This document shows, piece by piece, positions 1 to 7,239 of a stretch of DNA of 10,155 bases (position 1 is its first letter; the number at the start of each line of letters is the position of its first letter). The DNA comes from an uncultured Bacteroidales bacterium. GTDB lineage: Bacteria > Bacteroidota > Bacteroidia > Bacteroidales > Muribaculaceae. The notes under the pieces were generated by a model. It worked only from the letters and a program-made list of their open reading frames with translations. It did not search any database and had not been told where the DNA came from. Location of the stretch: assembly GCA_900552315.1 (NCBI GenBank), contig URZM01000072.1, positions 1 through 10,155 on the forward strand, written 5' to 3'. A program made the translations under genes and the position numbers.

Positions 1-25
1 CCGGAGGGGGCGTAGATTTTGTTAA

Positions 26-47
26 CCCCCGGCGTCCTCGCCGGGGG
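26..47. terminator. GC-rich hairpin, possible terminator of an upstream gene
   Basis: A perfect 9-bp stem (CCCCCGGCG with CGCCGGGGG) closes a four-base loop at 35-38. No T-run follows on either strand, so it is a weak candidate for an intrinsic terminator. It could end a gene lying to the left of the window; a reading frame that stops at TAG 13-15 is compatible with this, but only five codons are visible. A second, smaller hairpin (7-bp stem 67-73 with 77-83, loop of three) follows. Confidence 0.3.
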
Positions 48-117
48 ACCATCCACTCCACAACCCCAGCCCCAGAGGGGCTGCACTCCCACTCCTCCTC
101 CAACCTCCGTCCTTATT

Positions 118-165
118 TCTCTCATTCCTCTCATCCCTCTCACCCACTCTCAAACCTCTCACCCC
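118..165 (+). repeat. Pyrimidine-rich tract with five TCTCA units
   Basis: TCTCA occurs at 120, 129, 138, 148 and 157, a spacing of 9, 9, 10 and 9 bases, each followed by C/T/A-rich filler. The surrounding stretch (about 88-190) has almost no G on the + strand. No convincing gene is present: an open frame across it gives a low-complexity Ser/Thr/Pro/Leu peptide with no similarity I recognise. It may be a simple-sequence repeat or a cluster of protein sites upstream of the operon promoter. Confidence 0.6.
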
Positions 166-195
166 ACCCACGAAAACCACACTTTTTACACCTCG

Positions 196-213
196 TTAAC
201 AATTTTTAACAAT
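196..213 (+). promoter_or_regulatory. Direct repeat TTAACAAT x2 upstream of operon promoter
   Basis: Two identical 8-mers, TTAACAAT at 196-203 and 206-213, are 10 bases apart, one helical turn. They lie just upstream of where the -33 element of the 242-249 promoter would fall. That -33 region is a run of G with no TTG, so the promoter may depend on an activator, and this repeat is a reasonable candidate site. The repeat is directly visible; the function is inferred. Confidence 0.4.
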
Positions 214-241
214 CGGGGGGGTAAAACCGCATTTTTAGTTG

Positions 242-249
242 TACTTTTG
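242..249 (+). promoter_or_regulatory. Bacteroidetes-type -7 box for the operon
   Basis: TACTTTTG matches the Bacteroidetes primary sigma -7 consensus TAnnTTTG. No good TTG or TTTG is found 19-20 bases upstream, where the sequence is a G-run at 215-221. Transcription would start near 256 and leave a leader of roughly 88 bases before the ATG at 344. The leader contains one small stem (290-294 with 301-305) and is otherwise A/C rich. Confidence 0.6.
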
Positions 250-343
250 CACAAATAAACTTAACTTGGCTGCAAAACGCGCCCTCAAAGCGGTCTATAC
301 ACCGCAAACCACACCGAGAATATCAACCAAAACATACCGAAAA

Positions 344-1381
344 ATGAACTCGAACAAAATGAAACTCCTCTACTGGGCCGGTTTCCTTCTCTGCGGAGGA
401 GTCAGCTGCTGGCTCACAGGACAGTCCCTGGCCCTGCTGTGGCAATGCAACGTCATCCTGGCCCTGCTCGTAGCCATAGCCTTCTTCGTAATCGCCTCCT
501 TCGGCACCAAGCTCGTCGTCGACAGCTTCAGCCGCGACGCAGAGCACCCCGTACTGCAACTGCTCGGAGGCACCATCCTGGTCATCATCTTCTGGCTCAT
601 CTGCTCCATGCCCACCAACACCCACACCTTCTTCGTAAGCCAGCAAGGCGAAGAGCTCGTGAACCAAGACATCAACACCACCAAGAAATACCTCACCAAC
701 CTCAAAAACTACGGTGGAGACGCAGAGACGGAATATCAAAGCTACTGCATGGGAATCGATGCGGCATCCAAAAGCCTCAAGGAATTCCTGAAAGGTGAAA
801 TAGGCGGAGGAAATCCCGGCAACGGCCCTCGCTCCAAAGAGGCCATACAGAATTTCAACAAAGAGTGGAACACGAAGATAGAATTGCTGACCGACTTGAG
901 CCTTCACAATACACAAAAGGCCATCAATACATATAACGATGTAATCGACGCCGCCATAGAGACAGCCAAGATTGCAAAGGCCAAAGAGTCTGTAAACCAG
1001 TACAACGGCAAGACCATAAGCCAGATGAAAAAGGATGCCGACAAACACCTCAAGGCGCTCAACAAAATCTCCGACGGCATCAAGAACCACGCCATCGACA
1101 TCACTGACCTCGAAGACCTCCAGCGCATCAACAACGAGCTCAACGACTCATACACCCTGATCAAGAACAACGCCGACCGCGCGAGTCTCTCACAGGTAGA
1201 CAAGCCCAAATACACCGCCCAGAACATCCACACCGACACCAAGCGCCTCACAAGCGTCTCCGAGATGGTCATTGACTGGTGGAACGGCAAATACGACGGC
1301 TTCGGCCTCGGCTGGTGGATACTCTTCTCCATCCTCATCGACATAGCCGCCTTCATATTCTTCTACCTCGCAACAAAATAA
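344..1381 (+). CDS. Four-helix inner-membrane protein with large helical loop
   Basis: This is a 345-residue protein of a family I do not recognise. Hydrophobic helices lie at about residues 8-25, 35-58, 70-89 and 322-341. Lys at the N-terminus and Lys/Arg after helix 2 suggest an N-in, C-in topology, which puts residues 90-320 in the periplasm. That loop is mostly helical, rich in Lys, Asn and Asp, with a Gly-rich break near 152-162, and ends in a DGFGLGWW segment just before the last helix. I chose ATG 344 because the longer open frame from 239 would begin upstream of the promoter at 242-249 and add a low-quality N-terminus; ATG 359 is also possible. It is the first gene of the operon and is followed after 27 bases by the GTPase gene. 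It may be a membrane platform or sensor for that GTPase, which is inference from position only. Confidence 0.85.
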   Translation: MNSNKMKLLYWAGFLLCGGVSCWLTGQSLALLWQCNVILALLVAIAFFVIASFGTKLVVDSFSRDAEHPVLQLLGGTILVIIFWLICSMPTNTHTFFVSQQGEELVNQDINTTKKYLTNLKNYGGDAETEYQSYCMGIDAASKSLKEFLKGEIGGGNPGNGPRSKEAIQNFNKEWNTKIELLTDLSLHNTQKAINTYNDVIDAAIETAKIAKAKESVNQYNGKTISQMKKDADKHLKALNKISDGIKNHAIDITDLEDLQRINNELNDSYTLIKNNADRASLSQVDKPKYTAQNIHTDTKRLTSVSEMVIDWWNGKYDGFGLGWWILFSILIDIAAFIFFYLATK

Positions 1382-1408
1382 TAATTAAAATTTAAATAAC
1401 TTACAACA

Positions 1409-2341
1409 ATGCCCGAATTAGGAGGCCTCGCGCCCGAACTACAAGACCCGATTGGTACTCCAACTCAAGAAAATATTTTCCCTGAGGTGGACACACCAAC
1501 ACCCGATGCTGACTACAATCCAGACACGCAGATTAACCCGGAAACAGGTCGTAACGTCCTTGACACGACAGACCTATGCACCATCAACGACAAGAATACC
1601 CCCATCTTGGTCCTCTTCGGTCCGTCGCAATGCGGCAAGTCAATGACCATGGTCCGACTCGTAAATTACCTGCGAAAAATGAATTTCACCGTTGAGCCAA
1701 GAATAGATTTCCGCCCTTCAAATGACAAAATCTATAAAGAACGCTGTCTGAAATTCAACAGCACAATCGCGACATACGAACCACTTCCCGGTACGGCTTG
1801 GCAGGACTATATGCTTGCCACGGTCTACGATAAAAGGAGAATCAGCGTACTGCAGATTCTTGAAGCACCGGGAGAGGCATATTTTTCATCGCACTCCGAG
1901 GACCCAGTGAACGAAGAATTTCCGGCCTACCTCAACACAATAAACCTGGTTGACGCTCCAAAAATATGGTGCTTCTTCATCGAGCCGGACTGGGGACTTG
2001 GCAAAAACGATCTCTATACAGAGCGTATAAAGCGTATGCAGCAGTTCATCGAACTGCGCAAAGACAAGATTATATTCCTGTACAACAAGGTTGACATGAA
2101 ACCCCATTTCATACGCTACAATAAAGTTGATGAGAAAGCTGTAATCAAGTATGCCAACGATCAGTACCCGGGACTATTCGATGCCTTCAAGAACACCCGC
2201 ATCATCGAGAACATATATCGTCCATACCTGTGCGAGTTCGTGCCCTTCTCCACAGGAAGCTACTCCGGTGGGAAATTCTCTCCATCCAGGGACATGTATC
2301 CTGAGATGTTGATGAAGAAAATTCTTAAACGGATGTTTTAA
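1409..2341 (+). CDS. P-loop GTPase-like protein
   Basis: This 310-residue soluble protein has a disordered, Pro/Asp-rich first 60 residues and then a GTPase-like core. The G1 (Walker A) motif is GPSQCGKS at 71-78, after the hydrophobic strand PILVLF. The G3 position reads LEAPGE (151-156), so the usual Asp of DxxG is Glu. The G4 motif NKVD is at 226-229 after the strand IIFLY, and a possible G5 is STG at 281-283. A second YNKVD occurs at 237-241, twelve residues after the first. NKxD implies guanine specificity. The Glu after DxxG and the long insert between G3 and G4 resemble predicted GTPases of bacterial conflict or signalling loci rather than translation GTPases. There is no signal peptide or membrane helix, so it is cytoplasmic. 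It lies between membrane-protein genes with gaps of 27 and 21 bases and is probably the nucleotide-driven switch of the cluster. Confidence 0.85.
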   Translation: MPELGGLAPELQDPIGTPTQENIFPEVDTPTPDADYNPDTQINPETGRNVLDTTDLCTINDKNTPILVLFGPSQCGKSMTMVRLVNYLRKMNFTVEPRIDFRPSNDKIYKERCLKFNSTIATYEPLPGTAWQDYMLATVYDKRRISVLQILEAPGEAYFSSHSEDPVNEEFPAYLNTINLVDAPKIWCFFIEPDWGLGKNDLYTERIKRMQQFIELRKDKIIFLYNKVDMKPHFIRYNKVDEKAVIKYANDQYPGLFDAFKNTRIIENIYRPYLCEFVPFSTGSYSGGKFSPSRDMYPEMLMKKILKRMF

Positions 2342-2362
2342 CAGCCAAATAATCCCGCATCC

Positions 2363-3817
2363 ATGAAATCTATATATGTTTCTTTTGATGGAGTCAGCGC
2401 CAGAGGCAATGACTATATTCCCCCTATCGATTCAAATTCCGTTTGGGAGAAGAGTGTGATGGAACGACATTACGATAACTGCAAGATTTTCGGCGACCTG
2501 GACGAGGTGTTCCTGCTGGAGATGACGCAGGCCCACGGCAAGGCGCCATTGGTCTATTACCAGTACCTGCGCTACAAGGGCGTGAAGGACCGGGCAGACC
2601 GCACACCTTCGGTGTTCGGGGTGACGATTGCCACCGACACCTTCTGCCCGGACTCCGAGATGATGCTCTCCCTGTGCCGTGACATCTTCCAAAAGTGCGT
2701 GGTGGGAGGCAAGCTCCTGTCCATGAACGCGGACGGCATCATAACATGGCTGTGCAACACCCTCTCCGACCCACAGGCCGTGGCCGCGCACAAGGATGCT
2801 GAGGACAGGCTGGTCAAAATCCTTACCGCATACCAGAACTGCGGGATGCTCACAGACATGCCGGTCGCCGGGTGGGCTGTCACTCCGCCTCTGAGCCTCA
2901 ACAATGAGGCGCAGCTGCTCGTGAAGATGAACCCCTCGGACGTGAACGGCCACGAACTGGCCTCCCTGCTGAAAAGCGGCAAGAAGGTGGCCATTGCAGG
3001 CGATTTCCCTCCCAAGAGCGCCCAACGGGCCATTGACCAGGCGAACAGCGCAAAGATGGCCGCCGAAAAGAGCGCAGCAAGTCTTTCCGCAAGCCTCGAT
3101 GCCTCGCGCAAAGATGTCGCTAAGCTCTCCTCTGAAAAAGCCGCCCTTTCCAAAGACCTGACGGACAGCCGCAAACAGTCCGCTGATCTGACAAGGGAGC
3201 TGGAGTCCCTGAAGACCCAACAGAAGACCATGCTGTCGAGATTTGAGGCCAAAGGCAACTACTCATGCCAGCAGCAACTCAACGACTTGAAAGCACGCTT
3301 GGACGCGCTCGCTCCCGGCAGGAATCCCATGCCGGGAGGGGGACAAGGACCCAAACGACCGCTGGGGCAATGGATTCTTGTTTGCGCTGCCTCCGCTATC
3401 CTACTGATGGCTCTCGCCTTCTTCTTGGGACGTTGCTCTTCCGACGACCAGAAGGAGTCCGGCAATGAGGGCGAAAACAAGGAACAGACCGAAGGCGACA
3501 AGAATCAGACCATTGAGAAGAAAATCGAAAGTGACAAATCTGCATCCGGCGACCAAGACCGAGAAAATGAGGGCTTCGGCGGAAAGACCGTAAACATCGC
3601 CTCACCCACAGATGAACACGAAGATGAAATCCGCATAGAGCAAGGACCCAATGGCGGTGGCAAAACTTACCACCCCGGTGAAGAAGGATCCGGCTCCGAA
3701 GGCGCTCTTTCAGGTTCTGAAAGTCAGCACGATCAGACCTACGATTTCGACCCCTATTACGACCGCGACGACGAATCATGGCAAACAGGTTACTACTACG
3801 CCTATTCGCGTCGATGA
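2363..3817 (+). CDS. Coiled-coil single-pass membrane protein, possible GTPase partner
   Basis: This 484-residue protein has four parts: an alpha/beta N-terminal region (about 1-215), a coiled coil (about 220-293, rich in Ala, Ser, Lys and Leu), a Gly/Pro linker, one membrane helix (337-356), and a very acidic, low-complexity tail of about 128 residues. Lys/Arg before the helix and Asp/Glu after it predict N-in, with the tail exported. Two stretches recall the MNCEAYI paralogs downstream: VYYQYLRYKG (64-73) with a following FGVTIA strand, compared with their VYYAF and GLNNI blocks, and LLKSGKKVAIAG (202-213), compared with their SIEAGNTLI block. Distant homology is plausible but not proven by eye. 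EGFGG in the tail (403-407) recurs in the 4438 product. The position next to the GTPase suggests an effector or regulator of it. I do not recognise a named family. Confidence 0.85.
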   Translation: MKSIYVSFDGVSARGNDYIPPIDSNSVWEKSVMERHYDNCKIFGDLDEVFLLEMTQAHGKAPLVYYQYLRYKGVKDRADRTPSVFGVTIATDTFCPDSEMMLSLCRDIFQKCVVGGKLLSMNADGIITWLCNTLSDPQAVAAHKDAEDRLVKILTAYQNCGMLTDMPVAGWAVTPPLSLNNEAQLLVKMNPSDVNGHELASLLKSGKKVAIAGDFPPKSAQRAIDQANSAKMAAEKSAASLSASLDASRKDVAKLSSEKAALSKDLTDSRKQSADLTRELESLKTQQKTMLSRFEAKGNYSCQQQLNDLKARLDALAPGRNPMPGGGQGPKRPLGQWILVCAASAILLMALAFFLGRCSSDDQKESGNEGENKEQTEGDKNQTIEKKIESDKSASGDQDRENEGFGGKTVNIASPTDEHEDEIRIEQGPNGGGKTYHPGEEGSGSEGALSGSESQHDQTYDFDPYYDRDDESWQTGYYYAYSRR

Positions 3818-4419
3818 CCCTGTCGCTCAGCCTGGCACTCGTGCCGGGCTGCGGCGACTCAAAGTCCAACGACCGGTATTTCGACGACACGGACGACGAT
3901 GCCGAAGCTCTAACGGACCCGGACACCGGGACAGAGTCCGATGTGACGGAATATGAGCCCGAAGAGATTTCACCCGCCCCGGTGGCTGAAGAAGACACCG
4001 GGCCGGTGTACGGCGACGTGGCGGTACCCTTCACAGAGGAGATGGGCGTGAAGCTCGTAAACGTGAAGATAAACGGGTCAATCGGGGTCGACATGATCAT
4101 CGACTCCGGCTGCTCGGGCACGCTCATCTCCCTGGCCGAGGCCCAATACCTGGCACAGAAAGGGGTGCTCACCGAGGACGACATCATGGGCCAGCAACAG
4201 GCGCAGATAGCCGACGGCTCCATAACCCTCAACACCGTGGTGCGCCTGCGCCAGCTCGTGATAGGCGACGCCATCCTCTGCCCCGACGTCATAGCCACCG
4301 TCTCCGACAACATGAACGCACCCCTGCTGCTCGGCAACGAGGTGCTCAACCGCATCGGCGCCTACACCGTAGACAACGAGAACAACCTGCTAATCTTCCA
4401 CAACGTACCCCAACGCTGA
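3778..4419 (+). CDS. Retropepsin-like aspartic protease lipoprotein
   Basis: This 213-residue protein has a lipoprotein signal peptide (Arg4 and Arg8, hydrophobic core, VPGC with Cys25) and then an acidic linker (about 26-80). Its clan AA aspartic protease domain shows strand GVDMIIDSGCSG with catalytic Asp109 in a D-S-G triplet, ADG (145-147) in the likely flap, and the C-terminal hydrophobic-Gly motif LLLGNEVLNRIG (183-194) followed by a YTVDNENNLLIF strand pair. Such bacterial single-domain proteins need to dimerise to form an active site. The ATG at 3778 overlaps the previous gene by 40 bases. An alternative ATG at 3814 makes an ATGA overlap with its stop but loses the basic signal-peptide residues, so I prefer 3778. 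It would act in the periplasm or on the outer membrane, where the exported tails of its operon partners are possible substrates; that last point is inference. Confidence 0.85.
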   Translation: MANRLLLRLFASMTLSLSLALVPGCGDSKSNDRYFDDTDDDAEALTDPDTGTESDVTEYEPEEISPAPVAEEDTGPVYGDVAVPFTEEMGVKLVNVKINGSIGVDMIIDSGCSGTLISLAEAQYLAQKGVLTEDDIMGQQQAQIADGSITLNTVVRLRQLVIGDAILCPDVIATVSDNMNAPLLLGNEVLNRIGAYTVDNENNLLIFHNVPQR

Positions 4420-4437
4420 AACACCCTGCATCCACCC

Positions 4438-5883
4438 ATGAACTGCGAGGCATACATAGCTTATTACTGGAACGGGCAAATCAACCTATACCCGAACAAC
4501 ATCGAACCCTCCCTCCTGACGGACATATTCACAAACCTGCCCTCCGGAGCGGGCTACGACACCGGCGACTGGCTCGCCATAAAGCGGAAAGACGATATGG
4601 TGTACTATGCCTTCATAGTCACCCTTGCCGGAGAGCCGCAAGACAGGCTGTGCCTGATGGTCGGCCTCAACAACATCCTTATCACCGACATCCTGGCCCT
4701 CAACACCTTCATGCGCCACACCCTGCGCGACCTCGCGCAGAGATGCCGCATAGCCCGCTACGACATTAGCCTGGGCGCATACACGCGACTCGAAGCCGAC
4801 GGCGGTGTGGCGAAATTATCCGAGGCACAGGAAATCCTCCGCGACCGCTTCAACGAGCGCTTCGACGGCTGCGGCTCTCAGCCAGGCCCTCAGGACTACA
4901 CATCTCAGCCCGGAGTAGACGTGTACACCATGCTCCCCGACGGCAGGACAAGACATGCCTCCGCATCCTCCGGCCAACGCGCTTCCTCCCTGCCACATAG
5001 CGTCGAGGCGGGGAACACCGTACTTATACAAAGCCGCCATGAAGAGGCAAGCCGATACGCAGGTATGGGTGAAAGCACCAACAAGGAGAGAGAACAGCCA
5101 GGCCCGACACCGGACACGCAACAAGAATGTACCGCCACCGACGACACCCCACGTCAGACATCCAATCGCCCCACTCCATCACCTGCAAATGGCGACAAAC
5201 CCGCAAGTTCAAACCGGATATGGAGCATCCTGTCCCCTATCCTGGCATTGGCTCTTGTGGCGGTCGGCATACTGGCTATAGCCGACGGAAAATGCAACCG
5301 CAACCCCTCCGACCACGACTCAGACACTGTGGCAACGGTTGAAGCAGTAGCAGAGGAGCCCGACCCAATGGACATGCTTTCGGAGAACCAACAAGAGATT
5401 GTATCGCTGCTGAACGCTTTATCGGAAGACTATTACAACAATCCGAGCAATGACGATTTCATGCGCAAAGCCATAGACACCGCAAACACCATCCAGACCC
5501 TAATCCATAATCTTACCCACGGCGAGCGCCAAGAGCTGAAAAACAACTACGCCTTTGTGTCTGCACTTGAGCGCATCAAGGAAATCCATGAGCGAGAGGA
5601 CAAAAGACTGAATGAATGTGCCGCTCCTGGTGATTGGGATGCCCGCTATGAATTTGAATATTCGTTTGACATTTCCCTCGACTACCTGAGCAACCTTCCT
5701 GAATTTCTTGACAGACCGCGCAAGGATGACCCGGCTCCCGCCGCACAAGAAACCCCTGCCACACCGGCGGTGGACGCCCAATGTGAGGCAGCTGACGCTG
5801 CAATTGTTCCGGCAGCTGATGCCGCTTGTGAAGACGAAGGTTTTGGAGGTCCGGACGATGAGTGGGATTACAACACCAAGTAG
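4438..5883 (+). CDS. MNCEAYI-family membrane protein, copy 1 (helical exported tail)
   Basis: This 481-residue protein is the first of four tandem paralogs. The shared cytoplasmic module covers about residues 1-197, with landmarks MNCEAYI (1-7), LYPNNI (17-22), MVYYAF (54-59), GLNNILITD (76-84), RFNERF (137-142), DY (153-154), PDG (167-169) and SVEAGNTVLI (188-197). A Pro/Thr/Ser linker precedes one membrane helix (about 261-280). The exported tail has a helical domain (about 315-425), an Ala/Pro-rich stretch and an acidic end with EGFGG at 467-471. There is no signal peptide, so the module is inside and the tail outside. It starts 18 bases after the protease gene. I know no characterised homolog. 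The module could be an adaptor bound by the operon's GTPase. Confidence 0.85.
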   Translation: MNCEAYIAYYWNGQINLYPNNIEPSLLTDIFTNLPSGAGYDTGDWLAIKRKDDMVYYAFIVTLAGEPQDRLCLMVGLNNILITDILALNTFMRHTLRDLAQRCRIARYDISLGAYTRLEADGGVAKLSEAQEILRDRFNERFDGCGSQPGPQDYTSQPGVDVYTMLPDGRTRHASASSGQRASSLPHSVEAGNTVLIQSRHEEASRYAGMGESTNKEREQPGPTPDTQQECTATDDTPRQTSNRPTPSPANGDKPASSNRIWSILSPILALALVAVGILAIADGKCNRNPSDHDSDTVATVEAVAEEPDPMDMLSENQQEIVSLLNALSEDYYNNPSNDDFMRKAIDTANTIQTLIHNLTHGERQELKNNYAFVSALERIKEIHEREDKRLNECAAPGDWDARYEFEYSFDISLDYLSNLPEFLDRPRKDDPAPAAQETPATPAVDAQCEAADAAIVPAADAACEDEGFGGPDDEWDYNTK

Positions 5884-5911
5884 TCATATACAAGAAACAC
5901 ATAAACAAACC

Positions 5912-5939
5912 ATGAATTGCGAGGCATATATAGCTTATT
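5912..5939 (+). repeat. 28-base identical gene start, copy A
   Basis: The first 28 coding bases are identical to 7212-7239, including every synonymous position. The matching starts at 4438 and 8413 differ by two and a few bases respectively. Identity falls sharply after base 28. Confidence 0.8.
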
Positions 5940-7183
5940 ACCAGGCGGGTGAGGTTCAGTTGTACCCCAACAACATCGACACAGCCTTCCTCTCAGGCAT
6001 CTTTGCCTCCCTGCCGGATGAGGTGGGAGGACACGCTGATTTCCTGGCCATACAGCGGAGGGGCGATATGGTGTACTATGCCTTTATCGCGCCTCTCGTG
6101 GGTGCCGGTAAGGACAAGGTCAGCATTATGGTCGGCCTCAACAATATCCTCATCACCGACATCCTGGCGCTCACCACGTTCATGAAGCATACCTTGAGCA
6201 TCCTCGCCGAAGAATACCACATAGCCCGCTATTACCAGGAGCTTGGCGGATACCTCTCCCCAGCCACCGATGCCGAAGACATTGCCACAGCGAAAGCCAT
6301 GCTCCGCGACAGCTTCAATAAGCGTTTCAACGACTGGGGCACGCCACTCGGCCCCACAGACTACTCACAAAGCCCGCAAACGGACCTCCGTACCCTCCGT
6401 CCCGACGGTTCCCTCTCCCACTCCACCCTCTCCCTAACGCAAAGCATAGAGGGCGGCAACACCCTGCTCATCCAACTCCCGAAATCTGATACGAAACCCA
6501 CTATTGAAAACCCGCCGACATCCAAACCAGAAGACCCAAAAAACGGCGATAGCCCGAGCCCAACCCCTGAACCTAAGCCAGGACTGAATCCAGAACAGGG
6601 CCCAGAACCAGGCATCAATGCTTGGTGGATATTGCCGATAATTATAGGTCTTTTATTAGCCTTTTATGCTCTCGCCTCTATCCCTTGGAGCAGCCGTTCA
6701 CGAAGCACAGACGAGTTGGACAGCACCATACCCGCAGCAGCAGAGAATCATCCCTTCACTCAGGCCGAGACGGAAAAACCTGATGCTGCAATGCCGGCAC
6801 CAGAGGTGGCCGAGGCAGCCGCCGCGCCCAAGCCGGACACACAAGTTTCCTCCGATGCCGCTATCCTTGCCGAAGGGACAGAGCTACTTTATTACATAGA
6901 CAATACCTTGGCCCTTTTCAATCAAGGCCAGACCACTGAATACCAGCTTATTGAAAAATTCAGCAACTTACGACGGTTTATCCGCTCAATAGGCCAATCA
7001 GGATTCCACACCCTTGCAATAGACTACGATTTCCTGAACCTATGGAGTAAGATAAACGATGAACTTTGGGATTCCGCAATCCGTGACATATCCCCCGCCC
7101 TTAATCAGGAATGCGAGTGGTTCAACTCCAGCTACAACGACCTCAATGAAATACAGTTTTTATACTACGATGAATCCAGTTGA
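5912..7183 (+). CDS. MNCEAYI-family membrane protein, copy 2 (helical exported tail)
   Basis: This 423-residue protein is closest to copy 1 in the N-terminal module: MNCEAYIAYY, LYPNNID, DMVYYAFI, MVGLNNILITDILAL, RFNDWGTPLGPTDY and SIEGGNTLLI. Within the module several DNA blocks of about 20 bases are identical or nearly so (for example 4594-4613 and 6065-6084). After a Pro/Lys/Glu linker (about 190-236) comes one membrane helix (237-257) and an exported helical tail. The tail is weakly like that of copy 1 (DYDFLNLWSKIND here, NYAFVSALERIKE there) but lacks the acidic EGFGG end. The ATG at 5912 is chosen because it aligns with the other copies; the open frame extends upstream to 5708, but that part only overlaps copy 1 in another frame. 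The gap to copy 1 is 28 bases. Confidence 0.85.
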   Translation: MNCEAYIAYYQAGEVQLYPNNIDTAFLSGIFASLPDEVGGHADFLAIQRRGDMVYYAFIAPLVGAGKDKVSIMVGLNNILITDILALTTFMKHTLSILAEEYHIARYYQELGGYLSPATDAEDIATAKAMLRDSFNKRFNDWGTPLGPTDYSQSPQTDLRTLRPDGSLSHSTLSLTQSIEGGNTLLIQLPKSDTKPTIENPPTSKPEDPKNGDSPSPTPEPKPGLNPEQGPEPGINAWWILPIIIGLLLAFYALASIPWSSRSRSTDELDSTIPAAAENHPFTQAETEKPDAAMPAPEVAEAAAAPKPDTQVSSDAAILAEGTELLYYIDNTLALFNQGQTTEYQLIEKFSNLRRFIRSIGQSGFHTLAIDYDFLNLWSKINDELWDSAIRDISPALNQECEWFNSSYNDLNEIQFLYYDESS

Positions 7184-7211
7184 TTAACAACAGTATACAA
7201 ATTACCAAGAT

Positions 7212-7239
7212 ATGAATTGCGAGGCATATATAGCTTATT
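7212..7239 (+). repeat. 28-base identical gene start, copy B
   Basis: Identical to 5912-5939; see that entry. It shows either recent exchange between copies 2 and 3 or selection on the initiation region, since the rest of the two modules is diverged. Confidence 0.8.

Noticed and set aside
118..165. CRISPR-like array
   Set aside because: The units are 5 bases with 4-5 base fillers, far too short for repeats and spacers, and no cas gene is present.
19..258. 79-codon + strand open frame in the leader region
   Set aside because: It is a Pro/Ser/Thr low-complexity peptide produced by the pyrimidine tract, and it runs through the promoter.
239..343. Longer N-terminus for the first membrane protein, starting at ATG/TTG near 239
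   Set aside because: It would begin before or within the -7 box at 242-249 and adds 35 residues with no helix or signal character; ATG 344 fits the transcript.
323..1356. Minus-strand open frames opposite the first gene
   Set aside because: They are antisense to a protein with clear membrane helices; the composition mirrors the C-rich coding strand.
2432..3258. Minus-strand open frames of 262 and 228 codons
   Set aside because: Both are antisense to the coiled-coil protein gene, with no recognisable motif, promoter or neighbour of their own.
3396..4355. Long minus-strand open frame of 319 codons
   Set aside because: It lies antisense to two well-supported genes and is Arg/Ser-rich low-complexity sequence, the usual shadow of GC-rich coding DNA.
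5708..5911. 68-residue N-terminal extension of copy 2
   Set aside because: It overlaps the 3' end of copy 1 in another frame, and all three other copies begin at the MNCEAYI Met.
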